Position numbers and translations under genes: made by a program. From Wyeomyia smithii (lineage: Eukaryota; Arthropoda; Insecta; Diptera; Culicidae): 64,000 nt of DNA. The notes under the pieces were generated by a model that was not told where the DNA came from, did no database searches, and was given only the letters and a program-made list of their open reading frames with translations. The stretch spans positions 53,043,674 to 53,107,673 of the forward strand of contig NC_073694.1 in NCBI RefSeq assembly GCF_029784165.1, in the 5' to 3' direction. This document shows positions 1 to 12,229 of the stretch, piece by piece. Positions within the stretch are counted from its first letter, which is position 1; each line of letters opens with the position of its first letter.

Positions 1-420
1 GTACCGATCTGGTCAAGTTGCTGTTCAACAAGGAAGAAAACGCTCCAAAGGATTCAGAATAAAATTCTGAAAATGATTTTGAAGCGTCCTCCTTGATTTG
101 GTACACTCGAATTACATAGACTTACTGGTGTTGAACCATTAGAAGCTATGTCAAATAAAATTATTAACAATTTTCGACAAAAATCGTTGCAATCCTCAAT
201 TGCTACGATAAGCTCTCTTTATAGCCAATAAGTTAGCAATTAAGTTAGTTGTAAGTTTACTTTCCCTTTTCTGACAAGTAGGTTTAAATCCCTACGAATG
301 ATAAGTCCTAATTGCGAAAGCAAACAAATCCTAACAATTAAAATTACAAATTTCTAACAGTGTTGAGAAGTCACCATTTGTGATTGGACACACATACTCA
401 TTATTTACTAATATTTATCA
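1..420 (+). mobile_element. 3' end of a jockey-clade non-LTR element, cut by the window start
   Basis: This stretch matches 52243-52662 of the full-length jockey element in the same window almost base for base, with roughly ten differences by eye. It covers the C-terminal end of the reverse-transcriptase ORF (the motif WSSCCSTRKKTLQRIQNKIL is readable from base 3) and part of the 3' UTR. A TGA near base 96 replaces the Trp codon that follows the two prolines, so the frame is dead. The match stops abruptly at 420, about 40 bases before the terminal A-run of the other copy, so the very 3' end is missing. The remainder lies upstream of the window. Confidence 0.9.
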
Positions 421-950
421 TATTTACTATTGATCTTAAAATAATATTTCTCTTTCAGTAGCGCCTATTTTAATCAGTCGCAGAAAACAGGCCTCAAAAC
501 TACTGCTTTTTGATCAATATCTACAATTTCAATGATGGAAACGAAAACTTCGATTGTCTAGCTATCTTACGAATATAAAAAATACCGTTAATCACAAAGA
601 AATCTGTAAACGAACAGCATTTGAAACAAATCGACCTGTATTGCAGCCATTCAGGAGCCACTTCGGGTGCCGCAAAATAAACGCCTGTAAAACAGATGGA
701 AAGTGCTTAAATTAGGTTCGGGGTGATTGGAATAGTGTCCCTGGATTGGTAACTTCAATTGATTATTGCTAAAGTTTGCTACATTAGTTTTACAATCTGA
801 AAACAAATTCTGACAGAGAAAACGATAAAGAACAGATTGATATACTACTGTTTGAATTTCACCCAACACATTTCAAATATTTCGTCTGAATACACAGGCG
901 GTTCCTAAAGCTGCTTAGAATTTGTTCCCTACCCTAGTTACAACAGAGGG
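421..950. other. No gene seen
   Basis: Mixed-composition sequence between the truncated jockey tail and the A-rich array. A splice-acceptor-like CTCTTTCAG lies near 450, but no coding frame follows it. No repeat ends or RNA genes were recognised. Confidence 0.5.
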
Positions 951-2629
951 ATACAAATAATAAGAAAAAATTATCAATGTGAATACAAAAACAATAAATC
1001 CGAAAGTTGTAGTATTCAAAAGAAATAATTTGTTATAAGTTTGACGATTTTTTTCTACAGCATGTTCGGTGACATGATCAAAATAGAAAAACAAACAAAT
1101 ATTGAAAAACAGAAAATGAAAAATAAACTGCCTGAAGAGAGAACTGAAAAATAGAAAAACCAGATGAGCGACAAAAAAAATTAAGACAAATTTGTGAAAT
1201 AAGAAAAAACGAGCAAAACGTCTGATAATTTTGAAAATACAAGAAACTATAAACACAAAGAAATGACCAAATGTTAAAAAAATAGAAAACCGTAATTAAT
1301 CTCTGATGAAACTCGAATTTGGAAATAAACTGTAAACTAAAAATATTAGAAAAAAATTAAATCAAGTTTGTAAAATCAGAAAAACAAACAGAACCGTTTG
1401 AATATTTTAAAAATGAACAACAAATTAAGAAAATATAAGAAATTATAGCCATAAAATAATATCTCAAATATAAAAAAAGTAAAAAACAAGCTATTGGAAT
1501 TTTTTCATTGAAATCGAAAATAGAAATTAAGGGTAAAATTGAAAAAGCAAACAAAGGAAAAGGAAAACCAAAACTATCAAAATTAAAAACAGTTAGAGGC
1601 AGCAGAGAGATATAGGGGATAAAAAACGGTGAATATAAAATACATATATGTAAGAATATAAAACTATTAAAATGGAGTAAAATTAAAAGTCAGTGGAATT
1701 GAAAAGTAGAAGAAAAGAGCAATAATAAAATACCAACAAAAACAGAACAGGAAAATGACCAAACTAATGAAAGTTAAAACAGAACAAAGAAGCAAAACGT
1801 GTATCATCAAATGAATAAAGTATTGAAAAAAAAAATTAAAAACAAAAAACTCAAATTAAAAAAAAAATAGAAAAGCATTTAAGATAAAATCAGAAAGAAA
1901 TAGAAAGCATAAGGGGTATAAAATATATTAAAATAAATAGTAAAAAATTGAAAGAAAATAAAAAGCTGGAAAACTCAACAATGACAACTATAAAAACAGA
2001 CAAATCAAACAATCGTAATAGATGGTCGAATAAAACATTTGATAATTTCACCAGAAAAATAGAAAAACAAAACAAATAGAGTATAAAACAAAAAAAACTA
2101 AAAATATCTAAATATAAAAAATTACTAACAAGCAACAAAGTGATATGATAATAATGATAATAAAATTAAAATCTTAATTACATATATAAAAGCATATAAA
2201 ACTCTTGAAATAAAACAAAAGTAAAAGAGTAAAATTGAAAAGTATAAAAATAAAACAACAGTGAAGTAGCAATAAAAACAGAATAGAAAAATGAACAAAT
2301 GAAAGGAACGCTAAAACAAAAGTTATAAAAATCGAAAGGCAAAATTGCCAACGTAGCAAAACATGTATCAATACACAAATAAAGTATTGAAGTAAAATAA
2401 TGAACAACGAAAAAATTTTAAATACAAAAATAGAGAAACAATTAAGAAATAAAACCTAAAGAAAATGAAAATTTAGAAATTAAAGAAAATGAAAAACAAG
2501 TCATAAAATAGAAAAATAGAAAAAAATGGGAAACTAAACAATAAAAAAACCCAAGATAAAAAATAATAAATAAATGGTAAAATAAAACATTCGAAAATTT
2601 CTCCAGAAAAATAGAGAAAAGAACAAATG
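951..2629. repeat. A-rich degenerate tandem array 1, segment a
   Basis: The plus strand is very rich in A and poor in T, made of runs such as AAAATAGAAAAACAAAC. It is not simple sequence: longer phrases return in order, for example a phrase close to GGAAAACTCAACAATG near 1970, again near 4365 and 5215. The long reading frames on the minus strand here encode only Phe/Leu/Ile/Tyr-rich strings and reflect base composition, not genes. Confidence 0.7.
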
Positions 2630-3377
2630 CGGTCATACCTCGATATAAGGCAACCTCGATATAACGTAACTCGATATAACGTAACTTTTACCTCGATATA
2701 ACGTAACTTTTTGAAATGTATTTAAATTGGAAATAAATGATACAGCAACTGTTTTTAGGCTTCAAAATTGCTTCAAAAAATGTTTGTAGTAAGTCTTGAA
2801 ACCAATGAAACCAATGCGAAAATTGTCCAAAACGGGCATAAGGAAGGTTTAAAAATACTGATAGTTGATGGGAAATAGGTTTTCACGCATCTGTGAGTAA
2901 CCACCAACAGTCTTGCATCAATCAAAAAAAAATTTGCTTATTGAAAATTGTACTAAATGGGCATAGGTTGGGCAATGGTTTAAAAATACTGATAGGTGAT
3001 GGGAAATAGGTTTTCACGCATCCTTCAGTAACAATTCACAGTCTTGCATCAATTAAAAAAAAAATTTTCTTTGCTTGTTGAAATTTTCTCTAAATGGGCA
3101 TAAGAATGGTTTAAAAATACTAATAGGTAATGAAAAATAGGTTTTCACGCATCTTCGAGTGACCTCTCAGCTGGAAAAAATATTTATTTTGCTTCTGAAA
3201 ATATTTCTAAATGGGCATAAGAAATGTTTAAAAGTTCTGATAGGTTATGGAAAACAGGTTTTTGCGCATCTTTGAGTAACCATTAACATTCTTGCATAAA
3301 TTTAAAAAAAAAAATTTTTGCTTCGATATAACGTAACGAAAATAAAAATAAAGTTGCCTTATATCGAGGTATGACTG
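2630..3377. mobile_element. TA-flanked MITE (pogo/Tigger type) with internal tandem repeats
   Basis: The ends are inverted copies of each other: GTCATACCTCGATATAAG at the left and the reverse of it at the right, finishing ATGACTG before TA. The left end has lost its first bases by mutation. Close behind the left end, the phrase CTCGATATAACGTAAC occurs several times, and one copy lies near the right end. A second member of the family is at 23303-23687, with intact TA duplications. No transposase is encoded, so it would need a pogo-family enzyme in trans. Confidence 0.85.
2826..3316 (+). repeat. Four tandem units of about 115-137 bp inside the MITE
   Basis: Each unit contains, in order, ATGGGCATA (or a variant), GGTTTAAAAATACTGATAG, AGGTTTTCACGCATC, AGTCTTGCATCAAT and an A-run before TTTGCTT. 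The GCATA marks sit near 2836, 2961, 3098 and 3215. Units three and four are more diverged. The related MITE at 23303-23687 has only one such unit. Confidence 0.8.
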
Positions 3378-3379
3378 TA

Positions 3380-3770
3380 GAATATAAAACAATTAAAACC
3401 AAAAATATCTAAATAAAAAAATTAATAACCGATAGAAGAATGAGAACGAAAATTCAAAATAAAAAAATGCATTTAAGAGGAAAACAGAAAGAAGAAACGG
3501 TAATAGAAGGGTTACAAAATAAATATTTAAATAATTAAGTATAAAGATAGAAAAATTGGAAACTGGGAAATTTAGCAATGGCAAATAAAAAATAAAAGGT
3601 AAAATAAAATATTCGGAAATTTCACCCGAAAAAAAAAACAAACAGAATAATAAAATAAAAATGCCAAAATTATCTAAATAAAAAAAATAGCAACAGGCAA
3701 CAAAAAGACATCAATAATAAAAAAATGAAAATATAAAGTTTATATATAAAAGAATATAAAACTATTGAAA
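3380..3770. repeat. A-rich array 1, segment b
   Basis: Continuation of the same A-rich, T-poor sequence between two MITEs. A phrase near 3550 (GGAAACTGGGAAATTTAGCA) matches similar phrases elsewhere in the array. No gene seen. Confidence 0.65.
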
Positions 3771-3772
3771 TA

Positions 3773-4167
3773 CACTGAAGTCGCTTTTTACGCGGGGGAT
3801 ACATGCCGCGTAAAAAAACCGCGTAAATTCCGGAATCCGCGTAAAAAAACGCGTAAATTCCGGAGTCCGCGTAAAAAAAACAGCGTTAATTTTGCATTCC
3901 GAGTGAAGGGAAACCGAAATCCGCGAAAAAAAATACCGCGTAAACTCCGGAATCCGCGTAAAATCCGCGTAAAACACGCCTAAAATGCGACCTTAGTGTA
4001 GTACAAAAACGTAAAATTGAAAAGAATCCGCGTAAAAAAACGCGTAAATTCCGGAATCCGCGTAAAAAAACGCGTAAATTCCGGAATCCGCGTGAAAAAA
4101 AACGCGTAAATTCCGAAATCCGCGTAAAAAACCCACGTAAAAAAACGCCTAACAAGCGACCTTAGTG
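3773..4167. mobile_element. TA-flanked MITE with a 30-bp minisatellite and a 169-bp tandem duplication
   Basis: The left end CACTGAAGTCGCTTTTTAC follows TA at 3771-3772. The right end TGCGACCTTAGTG precedes TA at 3999-4000, giving a 226-bp element. The interior is a minisatellite of about 30 bp built from AATCCGCGTAAAAAAACGCG and TAAATTCCGG. The flank TAGTACAAAAACGTAAAA after 3998 occurs again after 4167, together with a second right end, so about 169 bp including flank has been duplicated in tandem. Opposed reading frames rich in Arg and Lys are by-products of the minisatellite. Confidence 0.8.
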
Positions 4168-4193
4168 TAGTACAAAAACGTAAAATTGAAAAG

Positions 4194-6719
4194 AAGACAA
4201 ATACAACAATAGTAAAATAGCAACAAAAACGGAAGCAAAAAATACAACAATAAACAAACGAAGAATTGCAGTAAAAGAATGAAAAACTGAAAGAAAACAA
4301 AAATAATATGCTTCAAACATAAATATTCAAATGATAAATAACAAAATTGAAAGAAAATAGGAAACTGGCAAACTCAACAATGGCAAAAAAAGAATAACAG
4401 CTGGGTGGAGAAGCAGAAAACAAAAAGTAGAAGAATAGTTTGTTAAAAAAAGAACATGACAAAAAATACAAATTTCAATATAGACAGTGTAGCAAAATAT
4501 CAAACAACATTTCAAAGCAATAGAAAGCCAAAAAATAAAAATAATTGTTTGAAAAGACAAAAAGAAACAGAAAATATTATTTTTTCGAAAATTAGAAAAG
4601 AAAAAGAAGTTATAAACAAAAAATGTTTAAATCTGAAAAAAAACAAAAAAAAACATTTATGTATTTCTTATAAAACTCGATAACAGAAATAAATTGTAAA
4701 ACTCGAGAACAGAAATAAATCGTAAAGTATTGTAAAAGAAAAAAAACAAACAAAAACAAAAAAAAAGAAAATCTCCAATTTAGTAATAGTAACAGGCAAC
4801 AGAGAACATAAACTTAACTCAACGACGACAAATAAAATAAAAACAGAGTAATAGCTACAGGGAGGAGCAGAACAGCAGGGAAATATAAGAATATTTCTTT
4901 TTTAAAAGAATGTATTAAACACACAAATTTGAATATGATTAGCATGGTAAATTTTACCCATTGGAAAAGGAAAGAATAAAAATAGAAAACTATTTTAAAA
5001 TATTTTAAAATAAAAAAAAAAAACACAAAAGAACATTGAACCAGAAGAATTAACGAACAATACAAAATTTCCCTTTTTACCGTTTATTGTACAAAAATCG
5101 AAAATCTGAATAAATGATAAAACTGAAACATTGGAAAATTTTACCAGAGAAATAGAAAATAAAATACCAACAGGAAAAAAAACAGTGGAAATAGTAAACA
5201 TAGAAAGCCAACAGAAAACTGAGAAACTCAACAATGCCAAATAATGTATATTTTCTAGAATTTTTCCCATATTGTCTTAATGAATAGAAACAAAAAAAAA
5301 CAGGGCAGTAGCTGAGTGTAGAGGCAGAAAAATAAAAATATAGAAGAAAAAGTTTATCTGTAAACGAACATAACAAAAAATAGAAATTTGAATATCAACA
5401 ATCAAAGCAATATGAAACATCAATCCGATATTTTGAATAATGGCAAAAGAGATAATACAGATAAAGTACCTGAAGGAACTTTGCACCGTTTACATAAAAT
5501 TTGAAAAAAAAAAACATTTAAAATATTAGAGTTGGCAAACGAAGTACATTCTGTAATTATTGATTGGAAAATTTTGCAATAACAACATAGAACAACAGAA
5601 GAAAAACAAAAAAATTAGAACAATTTTGCAAGGCGAGCGAAAAAACAAACAAACAGAAACTCTGAATATTTTGAAAATATAAAAAAAAACATAAGAAATT
5701 TTCACCTTAAATAATTATCTAAATCTAAAAAAAATAGAAAACTACTGTTATTCTCTAATAAAATTTAATTAATTATTATTATTTATTTAAAATTAAAATT
5801 TCACCCACAAAATAGCAATAAAAAGAAACTAAACAACATGAAACAAAAATATCGAAATGAAAAAAAAAATATTTATCAATAAACAAAAATTATTGGTTAT
5901 TGAAGTAAAAGAATGAGGAACGAAAAACTCAAAACTAAAAAAATAAATTAGAAAGCAATCGAAATCAGAATGGCCCAAAAATATTTAAATAATAGAAAAA
6001 AAAGAAAAAAAAAGAAAAAAGAATACTCCAGTATTACCTAAATAATGACAAATGTAAGAAACAGAGCAATAGTTAAGTAGAAAAGCACAAAAACGAGAAA
6101 ATAGACGAACAGAAGAACATAACAAACATACAAATGGCAATGTAAACAGTAAAGCAAAATTTATAACAATGGAAAAAGAGGAATGAAAATAAAAAAAAAA
6201 CAATTGAAATATACTACAGTAGAAAATAATGAAAAATGGAAACATGGAGGTTCACTAAACTAGAAAAATCAAAATTACTTATTACCGTTTATCAGTGTAT
6301 GTGAAAAAAAAAATAAGTTTGAAATACTGAAAATTTGTTTTTATTGTTATAATGTTTCAAAGTTGTGAACAATTACAATTCAAAAGAGAGTTGAGAAATG
6401 AATTATTTTATTTTCAATAATTAATTGGCAAAATTTTGCAATGACAACATATAAAAAGCAGAAGAAAGATATAAAAAAAAAGAAAACAAATTCGTAAAAT
6501 AAGAAAAAAAACAAACAGAAAGTCAAATTTTGCAATAACAACATAAGAAAAGCAGGAGAAAGACGAAAAAATGAAAACAAATTTTTAAAACAAGAAAAAC
6601 AAAACAAACAAAAAATGAAAACAAATATTTTAAATAAGAAAAACAAAACAAACAGAAAGTTTGAATATTTCAAAAATATAAAAATAAACAAAACATTTAA
6701 AAATATAAACATGAACAAG
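4194..6719. repeat. A-rich array 1, segment c, with visible unit of about 0.4-0.45 kb
   Basis: Two marks repeat in register. A phrase like GAGAAGCAGAAAAC followed by ACATGACAAAAAATAC and AATTTGAATAT begins near 4400, 4850, 5310 and 6070. A phrase like TTACCGTTTAT occurs near 5078, 5483 and 6286. Spacings are about 455, 460 and 755 for the first, and about 405 and twice 400 for the second. Both marks reappear in the segment at 14776-15243, beyond the nested elements. No gene seen. Confidence 0.7.
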
Positions 6720-6721
6720 TA

Positions 6722-7588
6722 CCATGGAATGGGGTGAAATTGATCAATTTTCATAACAATTTCCAAATAACTAGCTTCATGTACATTTTGCTCGAAATAG
6801 TATAATTTTAAAACAAGTACTGGTATGTGCTCCAGTAAATCTCTATGGCGATTGGTGAAATTTCTATTGTCTTCTTCATGAAATAAATTCGATAATTCTA
6901 TAAGGTACTATTAGGTAAATTGGGGTGAAATTGATCACCATTAAATTCCATACATTCTTTTGGCATTGTGATTTTTTTTCGATATGTTCAAGATAAATGA
7001 TGATTTCTGTACTGAAAAATATCATTTACAGTTAGTTTGGAAACGAAAATAACGATATTTCAGGTTAAAATTTGTTTATTCTGGTCACGAGCTGCTTGTT
7101 GCTAAATTTGCTCTTATTTGATCGTCGTTAGACCGATTTCAATTCGGTTTGTTGCAAAAGCTCAAAAACTAGTTTTGAAATTAAAATCTTTAAGGTTTCC
7201 TGCGATTTCATCAGTATTTCTTTAATGGTATGGAATAATCATTGTTGAGAATTACATTTTTTGAGCTTCTATCAAGCTTTACTCACTTCTCCAAATTTAA
7301 CATAATTGACCCTTAACAAAGATTACTTCGAGTAAATTCAATACTTTTTTTATTATTTGGAAACTTGTTTGATCAAATTTTATTGAGTATTGACTGAGTT
7401 AGAAGAATTTTTCGAAAATATGAAAAATTGCACCGGGCATGCAAGGGTTAACTTTGACAGGTATGTGAATCATGCAAAAGTGGCGTTTAAGGACACGCTA
7501 ACATTGCCTGGTGTTGTAAGAGCAATATTTTTTGATTAGTATTTTTTATCACGAATTTTCAGGTGATCAATTTCACCCCATTCCACGG
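6722..7588. mobile_element. TA-flanked MITE with GGGGTGAAATTGATCA ends
   Basis: The left end is CCATGGAATGGGGTGAAATT, and the right end is its inverse ending CCCCATTCCACGG. TA stands at 6720-6721 and at 7589-7590. The interior (867 bp in total) has no long frame. The terminal style, a short C/G start and then a polyguanine tract and TGATCA, is shared with the element at 46699-47632. Its right TA is also the left TA of the next element. Confidence 0.85.
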
Positions 7589-7625
7589 TACAGGTCGGAC
7601 TCGATTATTACAGTCTCCAGAAAAT

Positions 7626-7889
7626 AATCGAATCAGCAAAAAAATTTTTTTTGTTTATTTTGCATAAATATTTTGTTGTTTTTGAATTAATAAGCAGGAT
7701 TTTTTTGACTAAACCCCTTAAAGTGGCAAAAAACCTTTCTTAAAAATATATGTATATATAATCGCATCAGAAAAAAAATTTTTTGTTGCAAAACATCTTT
7801 TGTTGTTTTTAAATAAATAAGTAGAATTTTTTTGACTAACCCCCTTAAAGTCACAAAAAACCTTTCTTACAAAAATATATGTATGTATA
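7626..7889 (+). repeat. Two tandem units of about 132 bp
   Basis: The two units start with AATCGAATCAGC and AATCGCATCAG. Both contain TTTTTGACTAA, CCCCTTAAAGT, AAAAAACCTTTCTTA and TATATGTAT in that order. They are internal to the TA-flanked element beginning at 7591. Confidence 0.75.
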
Positions 7890-7903
7890 GATTTCGTAGT
7901 TAT

Positions 7904-8091
7904 TGATGACGAAATGTTAACTGTAGTATTGCAACTTAAAATGTAAAGAAATAACTGAAAAAACCCGTATTTAACTCAAACAAATTTATTGGCGTCCTTT
8001 TTCGACTGCTTCGAGACACTTCTATTCTTGTATTGGGCGATGCTACAATAACGGGATATGTGTAACACGCTAATTCTGTTCTACTCAAACA
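7904..8091 (-). repeat. 3' LTR of the BEL/Pao element
   Basis: On the minus strand it begins TGTTTGAGTAGAACAG and ends ACATTTCGTCATCA, so it has TG...CA ends. It matches the LTR at 13474-13662 apart from about three substitutions and one indel. Confidence 0.95.
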
Positions 8092-9813
8092 ATCTCCCCC
8101 GCCTTGAAACGTCCAGTTTCAATTGCATCTGATGGTAACAAACATATTCTTTGAATTGGTCGTTGATATTCTGCCTGGCCACGCTGTAAGGTAACCGTTC
8201 TAACTATCCCTACAGAATCTGGATGCACCTTTTTAACACGAGCCAGCTCCCATTGTGTTGGGGGGGCGTTATCATTTTTCACCAATACCAACTGATTCTC
8301 TTGAACGTTTGCCTTAGTTATCTGCCACTTTGTACGTAGTTGTAGATTCGATAAATACTCGTCCCGCCATCGTCTCCAGATTTCCACAGTCTGCTTCTGC
8401 AATAATTTCCACTTGTCCAAACGGTTGGATGAAATGTAACGAAGGTCAGGTTCTGGAATCAGGTTGAGTGGTTGTCCTATTAAAAAATGTCCCGGGGTTA
8501 GGGCTTCATAACTGTCAGGGTCTCTGGATAAAAGACACAGCGGTCTAGAATTTAGACATGCCTCGATTTGCGATAGGATCGTAGACATCTCCTCGTAAGT
8601 AACTGCTGTTGTGCCGAGCACTGCAACCAAATGTTTCTTTGCACTTTTGACAGCAGCCTCCCAAATTCCACCCCGATGAGGTGATGCCGGAGGGTTGAAT
8701 ACCCACTTGATGCCACTAAACGTTAAACATCGATTGATTTCTGTTTTTCCAGCCGTCAAATTACCTTTGAGTTCCTGAAGCCACCGATCTGCCCCAACAA
8801 AGTTAGTCCCGTTATCGGACCAAATCTCACTGGGATAGCCACGGCGTGCTATAAATCGCTTGAGTGCACCGATAAACACATTGGTAGATAAGTCGCTGGC
8901 AACTTCTAAATGCACTGATTTTGTTGAAAAACAGATAAAAACTGCAACATATCCTTTAGTTGTTTTAATACCTCGTACATAGGATGCATTGATTTTTATT
9001 GGCCCAGCGTAGTCCGACATGAGTGAAAGCACGTGTGGCAGTTACGCGAGGAACGGGTAAGTTACCCATTAACTGGGTTGCTGTCTTTCCTTTAAGTCGT
9101 ACACAACGAATGCACCCATCTGTTACTCGACGAATAGCTGTACTGAGACAAACTACCCAGTATTGCTGATTGATCGTAGCAGAGAGCAGATTACGTCCCT
9201 CGTAAAAATTTCGTAGATGGAGATCTAATATCAAGAGTTCGGTCACTCGATGATCACGAGGCAAAATTATCGGATGTTTAATGTCATATGAATGCGGTGC
9301 AAACTGTAGACGTCCTCCTACGCGCAATGTTCCACCATCATCCATGAAAGGATGAAGTTTGTTTAGTGGGCTGAATGGTATTTCCTTGCCTTGTCTAAGG
9401 AGTTCAATTTCCCTGTCAAAGATGTCGTGTTGTGCTGTTTGGGCCAATTGTATCTTTGCCTGGTAAAGTTCACTAGGTGTTAACCCTCCTTCGCTTCTCA
9501 GTTTCTCGGATACTTGTATAAAACGATTAATATATGCCAATGTGCGAACAATTACAGTAAAGCTCGATCTCTTTCTCAACAACTCTGATTCTATAATGAA
9601 ACTAGTTCTAACGTTGAGAATCGTTGCGTGTAATGATTCGACCTTACAATCTTCAGTTGACTCCTTGTCAATACGCTTTATATAAAACGAATTCCACTGC
9701 TTAACGTCCCTACCTAACCATTCGGGTCCATGGAACCATAATCGATGTGTTACAAGCTCCTCCGGATTTAGACCTCTTGATGCACAATCTGCGGGATTTT
9801 CTTGGCTTGACAC
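8085..9813 (-). pseudogene. BEL/Pao integrase region (zinc-binding, catalytic core, C-terminal domain), frameshifted
   Basis: This is the 3' third of pol. The upstream part (9813-8965) has ENPADCASRGLNPEELV, typical of the RNase H to integrase linker, and then an integrase zinc-binding region with H..H and GCIRCVR. The downstream part (9032-8085) holds the DDE core: SDYAGPIKI with the first Asp, WSDNGTNF with the second, and GGIWEAAVK with the Glu, followed by the DUF5641-like tail ending near the polypurine tract. One frameshift separates the two parts around 9010-9030, just before the first catalytic Asp. All three catalytic residues are present. No separate start codon is expected, because this is part of a polyprotein. 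Confidence 0.9.
8092..8103 (-). promoter_or_regulatory. Polypurine tract of the BEL/Pao element
   Basis: On the minus strand GGCGGGGGAGAT lies directly against the 3' LTR, the expected place for the plus-strand primer. It overlaps the last codons of the integrase ORF. Confidence 0.75.
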
Positions 9814-10218
9814 ATGGTTTCAACGATCTCTTGGAAGAAAGTTTAAAATCACTGACGTTCTGTTACCAATGAACGTTTGCCATTTTCGAGGATGAGCGGA
9901 GAGCCAATCAAGGACGATTGAACTATCTGTCTATGCCCAGTGTTCTAATTGTAAATTCGAAAAGGCATTTGTGATTTGCTTCATCAACTCTGTTAGTAAA
10001 GCTGCTGCACTTAATTCGAGTCGTGGTAAAGTTACTTGTTTTATTGGAGCTACCCTGGTTTTAGCTACCAATAGAGTGATAACTATCTTGCCATTTTCAT
10101 CTCTTGAACGAGAATAAACCACTGCCCCGTATGCCATTTCCGATGCGTCTGAAAACCCGTGTAATTCCATTTTCCCATTGTAGTTTGCCGGGGAATGCGA
10201 ACCTGTTCGATATTGCAA
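9814..10218 (-). pseudogene. BEL/Pao RNase H region, interrupted
   Basis: The frame from 10218 to 9931 contains ELHGFSDASEMAYGAVVY, the opening strand of the Pao-type RNase H with its first Asp, and TLPRLELSAAALL with the Glu motif. An in-frame TAG near 9930 precedes TDSSIVLDWL, the family's third acidic motif. The frame then shifts again before 9813. The domain is therefore complete in content but cannot be read through. It sits between the reverse-transcriptase connection and the integrase, as normal for BEL/Pao. Confidence 0.85.
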
Positions 10219-10993
10219 AGCTGTTGCTTAATGTCTGTCCACATTGATTCTATTACTGGAGGGAGTTGATCATCCCACGACATATCATATAGCCAAAGTT
10301 GCTGGAAAAGAATTTTAATGCTAATTGTTACTGGAGAAATCCAACCAAATGGATCGAACAACTTCGAAGAGTCCGAAAGTAGCTGCCGTTTGGTGTTCAC
10401 AGTGCTGACTGGCTGAAATATATTAAACGAAAAGACATCTTCTTGTGGTAACCAGCGTATACCAAGAGCCATGACTGTATCTGGTTGATCGACCCATTTC
10501 ACATCAACTGATTCTGGGCCATCTGCTTCGTCACAAAGTAACTCAGGACAGTTTGTAGTCCATTTACGCAAATTAAAGCCTGCCGAATGTGGAATCTCCG
10601 TTCCTGGTTTTTCAACTCTCGTGCTTTTTCGATGTTTTTCGCTCCAGAAAGAAAGTCCTCAACATACGTATCCATTTCTATTCTCCGTGCCGCCTCAGGA
10701 AAAACAGTTTGATATTCACGAGCTGCTTGCTTTAATGCTTCAATTGCCAAGAATGGAGCAGATTTCGTTCCGTACGTAACCGTGCACAAGCGATAGTGCT
10801 TAATTGGTTCCTCTGGATTACTTCTCCACACAATACGTTGAAAATTTCTGTCCAGCGGATGAACCAACACTTGACGGTACATTTTCTCAACGTCCGCGGC
10901 AAAGGCCACCTTGTTAGCTCTAAATCGTAGAAAAACCGATAACAAATCTTGGTTGACGTTGGGTCCCGCCAAAAGTCGGTCATTCAGAGACAT
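10083..10993 (-). pseudogene. BEL/Pao reverse transcriptase core and connection, frameshifted
   Basis: The frame 10993-10499 carries the palm: AFAADVEKMYRQVLVHP (motif A), CTVTYGTKSAPFLA (motif B) and MDTYVEDFLSGA (motif C). The family's motif C is YVDD; here the first Asp reads Glu, so catalysis would be lost even if the frame were intact. A shift near 10500-10570 moves to the next frame (10571-10083), which holds KWVDQPDTVMALGIRWLPQ and DPFGWISPVTI of the connection region. This is the centre of pol, between protease and RNase H. Confidence 0.9.
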
Positions 10994-12229
10994 TCCGGTT
11001 GATGACGCACTAGATGCGTGAAAACAACTCTTAGTTTAGTTGTCGTACTTTCTGCCTTCACTACTGCATGGTGGGGAAGGTAAAAACATTCGCTGTCCTT
11101 TATATCCACTTCACTCACTGGGATTTCTTCTGTATGTCCTAATGCAAGATACTCGGTAAGAAATTCTGAATACTGCTTTGCAAACTCTGAATCCGTATGA
11201 GAACGCCGCTCCATTGCCACAAGCCGCTTGAGAGCTGCAGGGAGGGATTTTCCTGAATTTAGTTTCGAATCGTCGAAAGGAAGTCGTACCATGAAACGTC
11301 CTGACTTATCTCGCGAGAGTGTAGCATGAAAAAAATCCAATGCTTTCTTTTCTGCTGGAGTATACTGTTTTTGGTTTGGAATTTCCTCTATTTCCCAGAA
11401 TTTCTGTAAAGTACAGTTAAGATCAATTTCTGTGTGCAGATTTATCACTGATAGATTGGCATTAATTCCAGGAGTGCAAATTGCGTGATTCCCAGACACA
11501 ATCCATCCAAATATGGTGCTCTGCGCTATGGGAAATCCAGAGTTGTCTTTGACTTGGCCTGGTGCTAAAAGCGCAAGAAAAACATCTGATCCCAAAATTA
11601 TGTCTATTGGTCCTGGTTGGTTGAAACCCGGATCAGCTAAATGCTCCTGTACTCGCTTGTCCAAGAGATTTGCGCTGACTTTTAAACTTTGAGCCGGTAG
11701 TGTAGACGTCAGTTTACCCATTACGAAAGCCTTCGTTTGCAAAAGAACCGTGTCACTGAATCGGTTGGCTAATGCAAGTTTAACGATGCCCCGTGTAGTT
11801 CCAGTTTGTTGCTGCCCAAGACCAGAAACCACAAACTTTCCATTGGTACGCTGCAGACCGAGCTTAGTCACACAACGCTCCGTAATCAATGAAGCCTCGG
11901 ATCCCGAATCTATCAGCGCTCGAGCGTGTCCCAGAATACCATGAGCGTTTCGTACACGGATAACTGCTGTTGGCAATATCGGCACCAATTTTACGTCTTT
12001 TGGCACCTGCGCCATCAAAGTATTGATTACAGGTTCTGTTTCTTCTGTAGACGGTTTCGCTTCCTTATTGTTATCTGGCCGTTTATAATCGACAACACCT
12101 GCTGGACATAAAAGCGTATGATGTCGCTTTTTGCAATTTGCGTTATGACACACTGACTTTAAAGAGCATTGCTTCACATTGTGCGATGATCACAAACAAT
12201 TATAACACAACCTCGCTTTTTGTGCAAGT
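10984..12229 (-). pseudogene. BEL/Pao zinc knuckle, aspartic protease and start of reverse transcriptase
   Basis: A Cys/His-rich knuckle (CSLKSVCHNANCKKRHHTLLC region) is followed by the A17-type protease with ALIDSGSEASLI, then IFGWIVSG and a DUF1758-like stretch, and finally the first part of the reverse transcriptase (SEFLTEYLALGH, FYLPHHAVVK, LRVVF). The long open part runs 12177-10984. It has no ATG of its own at the 5' end, as expected for an internal part of a polyprotein. A TGA near 12186 and a shift upstream cut it off from gag. After LRVVF the frame is lost before the next segment. Confidence 0.9.

Noticed and set aside
951..6719. Many minus-strand frames of 60-130 codons rich in Phe, Leu, Ile and Tyr, resembling membrane proteins
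   Set aside because: They follow from the A-rich plus strand. They have no start context or motifs and occur equally in all three minus frames.
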